Source: Anadara kagoshimensis (lineage: Eukaryota; Mollusca; Bivalvia; Arcoida; Arcidae). Taken from it: 64,000 nucleotides of DNA. The stretch's first letter is position 1; the number at the start of each line of letters is the position of its first letter. This document shows, in pieces, positions 1 to 26,800 of this stretch. Position numbers and translations under genes: made by a program. The stretch covers positions 5,861,265-5,925,264 of the forward strand of contig CM037862.1 in the NCBI GenBank assembly GCA_021292105.1. Reading direction: 5' to 3'. Under the pieces are notes generated by a model. The model was not told where the DNA came from. It made no database searches and was given only the letters and a program-made list of their open reading frames with translations.

Positions 1-585
1 CTGTATTCATAAATTAAAAGTTAACAAGTAGCTGCAGTGTGTTATGTATAAGGTATGACATATACAAAGTGGCACAATTCTGACTCTGAGTTATCCATGA
101 GCACCTGCAGTTACAACAACTAGAACTGTCTCTTGACTCAAATGGCTGCCTACCCAACACTGACCTTGTAACCTTGACCTTTGACTTATGCACATAAATT
201 TGGTATGCAACACATCGTCTCATGTTGGTTTACATTTGTGCCAAATTTGATCAAAATCCATCCATAGACATGGAGGATATGGAGCAGACACGATATTGGG
301 ACGGACAACCAGACGGACAGACAGGGTGATTCCTATATACTCCCTAAACTTCGTTTGTATAAATACAACTGTTGGGAGCAATTAAAGACTTGTCCATTCT
401 GGTCAAGGAATGACATTTCTGTTATCAAAATCCTACTGTACACCATTACACATCTATGAAAATGCTATAAATTTATGTTTGCAAATAAAAGTTATGAATA
501 CTCTAGCCCAACAATGCAAACAAAAGTGTTCACAACAAGAAATAAATGATATTAAGTTACTGGTAAATAAAAATAATTGTATTAC
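1..585. other. Partial intron 3 of the DOCK-like gene
   Basis: No coding exon is visible here on the minus strand. The next expected DOCK exon, which should begin with a Gly-Ile-Phe-Pro-like SH3 end, must lie beyond the left edge. Positions 155-350 hold the tail of a dispersed repeat; the rest is unremarkable AT-rich DNA. Confidence 0.6.
155..350 (+). repeat. Dispersed repeat tail with cagacggacagacagggtga
   Basis: The stretch contains 'gatcaaaatccatccat' and then a GACGGACA-rich tail ending in 'cagggtgattcc'. I recall this layout from dispersed repeats in mollusc genomes. It also begins with 'ccttgaccttgacc'-like phrases that resemble the 24.6-25.9 kb element. Family assignment is by recall only. 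Confidence 0.4.
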
Positions 586-14991
<14,406 letters not shown>

Positions 14992-15300
14992 AGTGTATTC
15001 CGTTCAGTTACTTCCTCATTTTTTTTGGCTAACTTTGCTTTTTCATGACATTACCTCGCCATTCTGTTTTGATCATGTGACCAACTTGACCCCAAAGAAA
15101 GGTCAGAGATCAGAGACTGTAACTTTTGATATATTTGATGATTAAAACCCAGTTAATAGATTTGTGATGATATCTTTATACACTTAGACCTTATATTGTT
15201 TCTGAAAATCATTCAGAAATAATTATTATTTAAAATATAAAAATATCCTATTTACTGCGGAACAGAAACATGTCTGCGCCCATGGTCTATCCACCTGTCA
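14992..15300. promoter_or_regulatory. Candidate divergent promoter region between DOCK-like and ZNF277
   Basis: Inferred from position: it lies directly upstream of the DOCK start and on the side of ZNF277. It has an ETS-like 'acttcctc' near 15010 and an E-box-like 'tcatgtgacc' near 15073. No TATA box is obvious. It is not a strong CpG island. Transcription starts cannot be placed from sequence. Confidence 0.35.
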
Positions 15301-15594
15301 GTTTATTATTTCAGATGTTTAGATAGAGTTTGTGGTTTATTCGTCTGTAGATTATTTACACGGTATAGAACAGGTAAAACAGACACAGGCTTACCTTTTT
15401 CCAACAAACTAAATAACAGAACGAAGCTGACATGTCCCTTGTAATCCGATTTATTCAAACTCATTTGAACAGAGCACCTGCAGTGTAATTGATTGAAACT
15501 TCTCTTTAGTGCCAAGCTCAATTATGAAAATTGTTTAGTCTATCATTCTGTTTTTGAAGAAGTCTTAGTAAATGTACGTCAGTTTCAGTTGATC

Positions 15595-15720
15595 TCTCTC
15601 TCTCTCATGCCCCATGTCATGGTATATGCGACACATTAAAGCACCCTCCATTCACATTGCCCAGAGTGTGTTGCACATATAAAAATTCTGCCAATTTAGC
15701 TATAGCTGGTTACCTCTTAA
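15595..15720 (+). repeat. S3 SINE-like fragment, plus orientation
   Basis: 'tctctctctcatgccccatg', 'cacattgcccagagtgtgtt' and 'agctatagctggttacctc' match, in reverse complement, the interior of the 39-kb S3 copy. Confidence 0.5.
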
Positions 15721-15756
15721 TATAATTGAAGTATTGATGTGAACACATGAACAATC

Positions 15757-16616
15757 ATTAGTTAGACCTCAAGTCGAATATGCTTGCTCAATTTGGGATC
15801 CTCACTAAAACAGGCTATTGTCAAACTTGAGTCAGTACAGAGGAGATACTTGCTTTGTACTGCACAAGTATAGACATACTGCTAGCGTCATTGACATGCT
15901 CCAACACTTAAACTGGAGTTCTCTCCATGGTCATCATGCTGACCCTAGATTGTGTGTGCTCTATAACATATATACCATCACAGAACTGCCAACTGACCTG
16001 CAACCCATGGGTCCAACCCTCAATTGGGCATGAATTCCCGCTGACTCGCTAAGAAGGGGACTGACCCGCAAATGACCATAGAGTTTTAGGATTTTCAGTG
16101 CTCATTCATTACCACTCAAATCCACCTGTAATCGAGGCCAATTTGAGTGATTTACATGAATGGACTAAGGATGTAGTGTATTAATTTTGTGCCGGGATCA
16201 GTTGAAAAATTACTATGTGTGTACTGTATCCATTTTTCTAAGAAATCACATGAAAATGCACCATATTTTTTTTATCCAATTTTCAATTTTTTTGGGAGGG
16301 TTGCATCCAGACCCCTGGCCCTCCCCCTTCTTTTGATGGATTTTGGTCAGACCTGCAATTACACAAAATAGGGTTGGCAGTTCTGCATCAGCTTGTGACC
16401 ATTAGCAAACAGGACTTACTCACACTAGCACTAAGGAAATCCAGACATCTAAAATACAGGATCCCCTCTTCAATAACAACATATAGAAAGAAATTCTTCT
16501 TTCTAAAAAGTATTCGTGACTGGAACAGTCTTCAAGATAGGATTGTGACAAGTGACAGTTTGGATTCATTCAAATCCACCCGCCAATCTTATCGTGCCAC
16601 CACACTGCCCAACTAA
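15757..16616 (+). mobile_element. Decayed non-LTR retrotransposon (LINE) reverse-transcriptase tail, interrupted
   Basis: At 15757 a frame reads LVRPQVEYACSIWDPH, a stop, then a segment with RHTASVIDMLQHLNW and LCVLYNI. This is the C-terminal pattern of Jockey/CR1-type LINE polymerases. The remaining tail appears at about 16374-16616 with SIRDWNSLQDRI and SLDSFKS, ending at a stop. About 350 bp of unrelated sequence separates the halves. The stop and the interruption show a dead fragment. It has no poly-A tail or target duplication that I can define. Confidence 0.75.
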
Positions 16617-16843
16617 AGAGTGGTCATCTTTATCTTAAAAAAAGCATAATAATAAAAATATCGTAAGTATTTTTATCCAGCATGTGTACTGGTACACCAC
16701 AACACAATATAAACTTAAGTTTGTTAAAGGTGGCCGTTATGTGGTAGAAGTAGCAGTAAAGATTGTACTTATATGATGACAGAATTTTTTTAGTTTTAAA
16801 AATATGTACACACTTTGTCTATAAGGAATTTTGTTTTATTTCA

Positions 16844-17130
16844 GTCTGCGACAACAATAAAGCTGCACTTTCTAATACAACTCCTCAATATTCTCCTTGC
16901 AGAAGAATGGAAAAGCCAGTTTTGGAATCATTAAATCTGTTTGGTCTATGTGTTGATCCTGGTGACAATTCAGCATCAGCTTCTGGATACTCCGGTCAAT
17001 GTTGTGCCTGTCTAATGTGTGATGAATGGTTTAACTTGGAGAAGGATAGTCTGGACACATTTCTACGTCATTTACTCACTGTACACAAAGTTGTAATTGC
17101 TGATGTGAAGTTAGTTTGTAATTTAAAAAG
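16844..17130 (+). CDS. ZNF277: ZNF277 exon 1 (first recognised coding exon)
   Basis: Acceptor 'tttatttcag' ends at 16843 and donor 'gtaaaat' starts at 17131. Coding from ATG 16907 gives 74 codons plus 2 nt, with finger 1 and HKVVIADVKLV. 'ttctccttgcag' ending at 16902 is a second possible acceptor, five bases before the ATG. Bases 16844-16906 are either 5' UTR or in-frame coding from an unseen upstream exon. Confidence 0.85.
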
Positions 17131-20100
17131 GTAAAATAAATTAACAAGGAGTACCACAATATCATGCCTGTATAAATTTATGGGGTCATTTTAATGATAG
17201 TATAGGCACTGCTTATGACTGGCAAATCTTTGTAAATGAGCATTACATTTACAGAGAGTGTATGGTTTATCACACTTTATGGTAGTGTATTGGCACGTCA
17301 TGAAAACATGATGTATCCAGGATCCCTAGCTCAAAGATTATGTTATACGGCAAATTTCAATGTGACATTATATTACTCAGATTATTGCCTTTGTAACTAC
17401 ATTTAAGCACCAATTTGTTTGTAAAAACATCTCCAGACAATCTCTTATTGCTTGAGATTCTATGCTCAATGTCACACCCCTTGCCAATGAAATTACTTTT
17501 TGCTTATGATACAAATCACTGATGCAATTGGACAAAACTATTTACCAGAGTGTCAAATCAACTTGTCAAAGCCTGTCATTCACACTGGTACACAAAGTGT
17601 CAAACAGCTACCCGGTTTCAGGCTGACCAATCAAATTTATTTATTTGTCCAGATCGGTACAATTTTAGTGCTCAAGGTTGCCATTTAGGTACTTTTTTAT
17701 TTTGGTACAATTTCCATACAATTATTTTTAATCAAAAAATCATCAAAAGGGGAAAATCTGTCTAATTTGACCTTTTCGTTTTATCCGTCTGTTGACCCAT
17801 TTTAATGCTACATTAAAGACGTCAAAGACGGATAAATTCCGTCAAATTGGTCATTTTAGTCATATATATCTCAAATCAACCAATTATATACATTTGTATA
17901 TGCATATATTTACATGTATATTTATACATACATTTTAATTAAGTTTTTATTTTTATTTTTCAGATATATACTATATTGGAAAGAAAGGTTAAAAGAACTT
18001 TCAATTACTGATATTTGTTCTGTAATAAATACAAACACAGGACCAAAAGATACAGGTAAGTCAACCTAGAAACATGTTGAAAATTCCGCAAATGCAAATT
18101 GTTTTTCAAGAAAGTGCATACTAAGTTATGTAAGGCATAACACCTGTACAACAATCTTTGCATGATTCTCTGTAAAACAATTAACACTGCTATTCAAATG
18201 TACATGAAGTCTGAACCAATTTAATGCCTGCATCACCAGGTGTATAAAGGGGGATAACTCTACAAGGACTAATTTTCTCTTTCAAGAAAGTTCCACACAA
18301 ACATGGTTGTATGCCACTATTATTTTGAAAATGTTAATTTTTTTTCTTCTTAATTTATAGGGACATTGGAAACGCAAAGATTTCAAAATATTCCAAAAAA
18401 TTGCTTTACTGGTATTATAATTTGTTATAGAAAGATATTTATTTTTTTAAAGAAAAATATTTGTTATAAAAGATATTTATTTTTTATCTGTAGGTCCCAA
18501 AGAACATTATTATCTTCTTTGTGATGTGTTTCCTGAAGATAAGAAACTTAGAGAATTTCTACAAAAGAGAAATTTGGTACATATATGTCTTATGAATGCA
18601 AATTTATACAGAATTATATTTGAAAAATGTTATACAATTTGATATCTTTGTTGATGGTACATGTATTTCCAACCATCCTTTTAGCTCATCTACTAATAGA
18701 CAACCCACTGTCTGCATTGGGGACCTGGTTAAGCTTTAGGATTTTGTCAGTATTTCTAGAATAAATCATTATAAAAAAAATTAAAATTTGTAGGCGCGTA
18801 CATTTTTGTATATTGAAAAATATGGGACCTGGTTATACATGTATTTTTTTCGCCAAGGGGTAAATTTTTCGTATTTTACCTAAGTCAAAAGTCAACAAAA
18901 GGGGGGAAATGGAAACTGATCTTCTCATGTAATTTATGCACCCCCCAAACTTCAACTTTATTTTTACTAAAAAAAACTGTGCAAATTACATGGGTTTTTA
19001 CGATACCTATTAACACAAGAATGATAAATTTAAAACTCAGTTTTAATAACATTTTATTCAATTTTTAATTTTGTTAAATGCATTGTATAACATTTTAATA
19101 AATGTACATATTTTATAACAGATATAGCTTATTACATTATATAATAAAATAAATGCTAAGAATTATAAACATACATGTATTTTGTCATTACATTATTATG
19201 TCCGCAAGTTACCATGAAACCACATCAAACCAGAAACTGTGACTGTCTGTGTTATGTGACCATTTTACAGTGGTCCCTTGGAAGGTCACATAAGACAGTC
19301 TTGATTGTATTTTTTTTCGCCAAGGAGTCAATTTTCATATTTTACCTGTTTGAATTTTTGTAAACTAAGTTTTGGTTTTCCGCATTGTTTCAAAGTCATT
19401 ACATGTAAATATAATATGGGGATATGTCTATAAATTTTACCTATAAGGGGTCATAAAGGGATAATTTTCTTTGAATTTTCTCTGAATATTATGATGTTTC
19501 CGTAATTGTAATTGGATATTTTCTTATTTGCAGGAAACAGTGTTGCAGTCTCAGCAGAAAGAGAGAGATGACACAAATTTCTCCAGGATGTGTCTGTTCT
19601 GTAGAGAACAGTTTACTGGAAATCGGTAATGTTTTACCTTGTGACTTGAAAAATACCAAACCATGTGGCATTTTATCTACACATCACTTCCACAATACTT
19701 CACTTGATTATAAACATACATGTACTTTTATTGTAAATACCTGATAGGTTGATGGAAAGGGTTTTTCGATCCCAGTCAAGAATATTTCACTTACCGTCTT
19801 TTGGGATAAAAATTGTGGGAGAAATTACATGCCATTTGTCTTTTGGAATTAGGCCCAAAATTTTCCCAGTGAAAGCTCTAAAAATGCACTGCACATTACA
19901 TTTTCTTTATTACAGAAAACAGTAAAATAACAAATCCCCTCCCTGAATAATTTTGATCCACCATTAGGTATAGTACATGTATAACAATTATAATTAAACA
20001 ACACCATAGCATTGTTTCATCTTATATATTCAGTTTTCTTGCCAGCTAATGTGTTATTAGTAATTGTTTAAATTCTGTACCGGTAATTTATTTAATTTCA

Positions 20101-20845
20101 GGTCTTTACTGTTTGACCACATGGCACATGATCACAACTTTAATGTTGGGTTACCTGACAATCTAGGTAAAAATTTTGTTTATCTTTATACGTCTAAGCA
20201 CCTGGTTATCCCCAGTTACGGTTTTTATGGCCAATGCGTCACATATGACTAGGGATTACAGTGATTTTGTTTGCTTAAAATAACTACCGAATAAAGGTAG
20301 CTTTCCTTAGGAAAAAATGGCTAAAACTTCCCAATTTGTCCAGTGAAAAATTAAATCTAGTTGTCCTTACCCACAAAATGTCAGATAGTAGTACCACAAT
20401 ATAGTGTTTTTGCAATGAAGATACTAGCTATTGCCAGCATGTCATAATAAAGTTTGCTAGATCTCTTGATTTTTCCAATCTTAAAGGTAGAAGGTAGTTT
20501 TTCAAAAAAAAAAATGTAACAAAATCACTGAAGTACAGTACCTTTGTTTTCATCAAATTTTTAAAATACATTTTTAATACATGTATGTTCATTTACATAT
20601 GCTATCCTTTTGTTTTCCATATTTCTAACATCTGCTTAAAGTTAACCTGTCTATGGTAGTTATATTGTTGTTTTAAGTCTATTTAGATTTGCAATGCCAG
20701 GTTATGGAATTATCAACTTCAATTTATTTTTCTACAGATTAATTTTTCTTTAATATTGAATGATCAGTTTTGTGTAAATCTAAATTTTTTCTTTTTAGTT
20801 TATACAGATGAATTTCTGGATACACTACAGGGAAAGTTAAACAGG

Positions 20846-20887
<42 letters not shown>

Positions 20888-23800
20888 TTGAAAAAATGCT
20901 CTAAGGGGAGACAATTAAAGATTTATTATTGTATTCTTTGTTGGTGTCATAACCATTATGAAAGGCAAATACAGAATTATGATAGCAGGAATGCTGTGAC
21001 AAAAATGACAAAAGTCAGTGTGACTTCTTATTATCCAAGGGTTTATATTCCAGTGATGATATTATTGTTTAATGTCATTTGAAATCTGTGCACTTAAATT
21101 TTATATTTTGTTGCTGATTAGAATTAATGTGTGGGGACAAGACCTTAAAATGACATTTCTACAGTTGTAATTGTTTTAGGTAGCATTAAAATTTATATGT
21201 CAAAATTTATAATACAAATTTTTGCAACATCTTTCTTTCAAGGGATTTCTTTGATGGAGAGGTCTAAAGTGCACTCTTAATGATCATCGTGCTTCTGACT
21301 GCCTAGGTTTGAATCCTGCTTGAGCAGACCATAGTGTGAGAAAGTTTATCACTTCATTTGTCGAATGTTGGTGGTTTTTGCTTTTTTTTTTTACAGATAC
21401 TCTAATTTTCTGTACCATTCATGAATTAACCACCTTGATATAAGTGAAAAAATCATGACTTAGACTTCAAACACAATAACTCTACTGCATATCTTACTAT
21501 CAGTACAGGATGTTGAGACATAAAATTTAGAGTAATTCTTGTTTAATTTCAGTTTGCAGTGTCTGTATTGTGAAAAAGTATTCAAAGATAGAAATGTATT
21601 AAAAGAACACATGAGGAAAAAACAACATAAGAAGATCAACCCAAAAAATTCTGGTTATGATAAATACTATATCATAAACTATTTGGTAAGAATGGTGTAT
21701 ATACTTGTTGGTGTTTTGATGAATTAAATTACCTGGTACTGGATAATCAGGTTTTTTTTTTGCAAATTACATGAATCAGATTTATTCACCAGAAGATGAA
21801 TTCACATTTCAGTCATAATGTATTGACTAGCAATATGAATTTAGGTTGAATAATTTCAGTGCCCAAGGATGTTGAATTTGCAAATGAAATGGAATGCAAA
21901 TAAACGTGAAATTATGTTCATGCTAATAAAACTGGATTTATGGTATTCTGTCAAAAATTAAGAATGGCTAATTTTACATATAACTATAACAATTATGTGT
22001 TCTATGTCACAATATATTCCTGCAGCATGTTTGCTAGTGCCAGTCACCATAGCCAATGTCCAATTTAATGTTTTATGCCATTTGTTGTTTTTACCAGCTA
22101 GATATTCAAATAATGATACATGTGCTGATTTGTGTCAACTGGCTAAGTCATGATTTTTGTCAGCTCTATAAATGATACATTGGATGTATACCAGTAGCTT
22201 AAGTTGAACGAACATAAATCAGATTAATGACTTTGAAAGTGTAATAAATAAAAAATGATTATAAAGCTTGTTTTGCTGTACAGTGATACTGATATAGTGT
22301 CTATTCCTGCATTTCAGGAAATGGGTAAAAATTGGACAACAATTCAGTCCGAGGATGATACAGAGTTGGAGACTGAGGATGAAACTGATTCTGATAAAGA
22401 GTATGTAATAGTGTAGAATTATTATATGAATTATAAATAAATTTTCTGTGATTGGTCAACCCTGAAAAATTAAATTCCATATAGGTAATATGGGGAAAAC
22501 CGATAAATAACACTTTTGAAAAATATGGGAATGTTCTTTCTCATATTATTGGGGAATCTTTAGTGTGAAAGAATAATTACATCATAATAAATATCACACC
22601 ATCAGCTTTTCATTGTTTATTTACTTTAATGATTGAAAATAATGTGAAAGTTGTATATTATTTGGAGTTTTTTATATTACAGAGAATGGGAGAGCTGGGA
22701 TGATGTAGCAGGTTCCCAGGCTGTATGTTTGTATTGTGAATTTTCATCAGGAAATGCAGAAAAATTACAGTTACACATGCAGGTAAGAACAATCATTTAT
22801 TTAGCATCTAAACAATATAAGAATGCATTTTTGTGGCGTGTTTAGATGTGGCAGGAGCTCTGGTCATGGCAATGTTGATAAGAGAGTGTGGGGGCATCTG
22901 CTTGAATGTTTTAATTTTTAATTTGCTTGGGCACATAAATGGTCCATGATTAAATCCATATCACTCCGTATCATAAAACAAATGAAAATCCCAGAAATGA
23001 AAAAAATGACCTCTTGAAAAAATTACGGAAATACAATGCTGACAAACACCATCTTTAATACTGTAGGTTAAGCTTTGTTATTTAATTTTGCAGATTGAAA
23101 GTGCATACACAGTCATTATAAATAAACAAATAACCAACAATTACATCTGCTAAAGGCCTTATTTGACTTCAATATGTAGTGTATGTAACATTGAAATTTG
23201 AGTTAGGGTTGTACATGATTTCAATAGGAGAAACAATCAATTTAATCCTAAAATGCTGTGATTTAAACAGCTGAAGAACTCTGAAATTGAATGTTTTTAA
23301 TTATCTTAAAGGGAGGTAAAACTGGAGATTTTGTTGTATTTTACCGTAGGAAACTATATGAGTTGTCTCCCTTATGTTTAAAAAGTTTAAGTCAGACTGG
23401 TATTATTTACACATATTGGCATAATATCAGTTTGGGACTGATAAAATAAGTTTGTAAATTTTGATAATTTAAAGGATTTTGTTCAAAACAAAAATTGAAG
23501 AACATAGCAAAAAGAAAAATTTTGTCTACAGTGAGTTAACTGTTAATGTTTACCAAAGTATGGAAAATGATAAATTCTCCACTAATATTACATTGTATAT
23601 TCCTTGCTACAGACATTGTATATGGTCAGTAGAGGTCCTGATAACATGCAATTTTGAATTTATATACCTGAGTTAATCGGTTCGTTGCTATGTGTTTAAT
23701 GTCACTTAAGCAATTTTTAGCTTATACATATGAAAGCAAGTTTATTAATCTCAAAGGATTAATCTTACAGTTGTATTTGTTAGATGCACAAATGTGTTTT

Positions 23801-26800
23801 GTAGTGTCTTGTACTAATGCACACTTGGGATAACTTTAAGGTGCTAGCTTACAGAGTCAGTACACCAGAGACAAGTATACCACTCCCCAAGTCACAATAT
23901 ACTGGCACCAGAGACAAGTATACCACTCCCCAAGTCACAATATACTGGCACCAGAGACAAGTATACCACTCCCCAAGTCACAATATACTGGCACCAGAGA
24001 CAAGTATACCACTCCCCAAGTCACAATATACTGGCACCAGAGACAAGTATACCACTCCCCAAGTCACAATATACTGTGAACCAGTGGATACTTGGTTTGT
24101 TTAATACAGAGCGACAGGGAGGGCAGCAGTTTCTCTAATGCTCGAGTCTTATATATAATCAGCCAGGATTTGAACACTAGTCTTGACACTCACAAGGCAG
24201 ACACTTTACCATAGTAAACACTATTTCTTGGTTAATTACTGGTACTCTGTGTACTCCATAAAAATCTACAAATTTCTATTGTAAGATAGCAACCTATTTC
24301 AAGTCTAAATTTCTATTATGACAAAGGAAGCCTTAATTGCTATGATTAGTTTATATTTCATGTTGTTACATAAATTATTAATATTCACCTCCTTATTGGT
24401 TGATCTGCATTTTCAGCCCATTTTCAACATACCAACCCTTTTCAAGACAAGATTCCAATTTTGGCAGGGAAGGACTTAAATTGTCTGAAACACTTACGGT
24501 CCCATTGGATATTTTTCCATGTTCTGTGGATATCCATGAAATATCAGCTCTATAAATAGATCTGTGGAAAACCCCATTGAAGTAATGGTGGATATCACCG
24601 TTCTCATTTTGTATGTTTTCTTGTTACTGGGTAAAAGGTGATGACATAAAAAAACAAGAGGCCCATGGGCCTGATACGCTTACCTGATAACTAATGGCAA
24701 GCTGATAGATTTAAAGAAAACATAAATACTAAACCCCAATGACTTTTATCTTTACATCATAATAACCGTTGTATCAATACCTACAACATTCTAATATACA
24801 TGCCTATACAAAAAGTTAATAGTTTTCAAGATAATTAACCATTTCAGTATTGTTTCACATCTGTGACCTTGACCTTTGAATCCATGACCTTTTTCTATAC
24901 ATCAAAATGATGGTTGTATTGATACCTACAACATTCTTATATACATGCCTATACAAAAAGTTTATAGTTTTCGAGATAATTAACCATTTCCGTATTGTTT
25001 CACATCTGTGACCTTGACCTTTGAGCCCATGACCCTTTTCTATACATCAAAATGATTGCTGTATCAATACCTACAATTTTCTCATATACATGCCTATACA
25101 AAAAGTTTATAGTTTTTGAGATAATTAACCATTTCGGTATTGTTTCGCATCTGTGACCTTGACCTTTGAACCCATGACCTTTTTCTATACATCAAAATGA
25201 TCGTTGTATCAATACCTACAACATTCTAATATACATGCCTATACAAAAAGTTTATAGTTTTCAACATAATTAACCATTTCGGTATGTTTCACATCTGTGA
25301 CCTTGACCTTTGAACCCATGACCTTTTTCTATACATCAAAATGACCGTTGTATCAATACCTACAACATTCTAATATACATGCCTATACAAAAAGTTTATA
25401 GTTTTCGAGATAATAATTATAATCAGAGGTAAAAAAAATTAGGTCACAACCTTCACAATTGACCTTGACCTCATTTTGATGATACTAACAAGAAGATTTC
25501 AAAACTGAAAACCCCATGTCATTATCTGGTCAAATAGTCAAGTTATAACAATTTGAAGCTATTTACAATTTTTTTCAAAATTAAACGCAAAAACGCATAA
25601 CCTGTTTTTTGTCCGAATTTAACAAAATGAACAAACTATAGGCTTAAGACCCTAGAGAAGCCAAATATCACATACGATTTTTTCTCTAATCAATACTTTC
25701 GGAGAAGAAGATATTTTAAGATTTTGCACCCCTAGGTCACCTTGACCTAGTTATGGTAGCCATGGCAACGCCACGAACAAATCTGAATTGCACCAGCCCA
25801 TATATACTTCTCATCAAGTTTCATTGAAATCTGTCTTGTAGTTTCAGAGGAGAAGTCGAAAATAGGTGTTAACGACGCACGCACGCACGCACACACGCAA
25901 GCACATACACACGCTGTGCTATGCCATAAGCTCAAAATGTTATTTGGAGTATCTATTTAATAAAACAGTTATGGATTTTTGAGATGACAAATATGGTGTA
26001 ATTGACATTTTAAATCCTGTTTCGCAGATTATTTTGTACCATATTCAGTCATTAAAAAGTCCATAATGGAGTCTGCCAGTGTACCACATGACAATAGCCC
26101 TTAAAGTTTGTGCAGAACGTTTTGGAAAACGTTTACTTTGAAATTTTCCACAGTAATGTCAATTTAACGGGAAAAGTTGAACGGAAGCGATCCCATCAAC
26201 AATGGACATAAGTGTTCCACAGAAACATTATGGGGTATCATGTTATACACAGGCGTACTTCATTGTGTAGCAAAACATTCCTGTAAGGACACCAAATCAA
26301 TACAGAAATTTTGCCTTTTTAAACTTTTTTAACTTTACCCAGTAGAGAAAGTTATAGTAAGGAACAGTTAAAAGAAGACTACAGACAATTGCTTGTGGTT
26401 TAGTTTTTGACTAAAGCATGTTATATTGTATCTTTAATTTGTCTTTTTTTTTTCACACTGTAATTTACCCATCTCTCTTATTTCAGGAACTACATGACCT
26501 TGACCTTAGAGAACTGAAACTGAGACTGAATTTAAATTTTTATCAACAAGTGAAGCTAATCAATTACATCAGGAGACAGGTATATACATAAATGTATAGA
26601 TATCTATCTGTCCTTACAACATCTGATCCAGGTTCTCTTCCGTTTTATTGTTTAGTTTTACGACCTTTAAACTTGGAGATGCAAACAGCCAGAAATGATG
26701 AATTGTGTCACTTGTTAGGGAAAGTTACAACAAAAGACGGATTATGTTACATGTGATTTATTTTGAAGTAAAGTAAAGATGGTGGTAGATATTTTTATTT

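Larger units (their letters stand above)
22783..26486 (+). other. ZNF277 intron 10 (3.7 kb)
   Basis: Contains a 43-bp minisatellite, a dispersed element with a 145-bp tandem core, and a short palindrome-like element at 26050. No extra exon was recognised. Confidence 0.8.

Noticed and set aside
15271..15330. Short plus-strand frame starting 'atgtctgcgcccatgg' as a ZNF277 first exon
   Set aside because: It is followed by a stop within 20 codons and I found no convincing donor that would join it in frame to the exon at 16844.
16763..16906. Coding start upstream of 16907 within the same exon
   Set aside because: The extra residues before 16844 translate an intron polypyrimidine tract. Only 16844-16906 could be coding, and only if an unseen 5' exon supplies a start.
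23864..24076. Possible CRISPR-like array
   Set aside because: Units are contiguous 43-bp direct repeats without spacers, in a eukaryotic intron.
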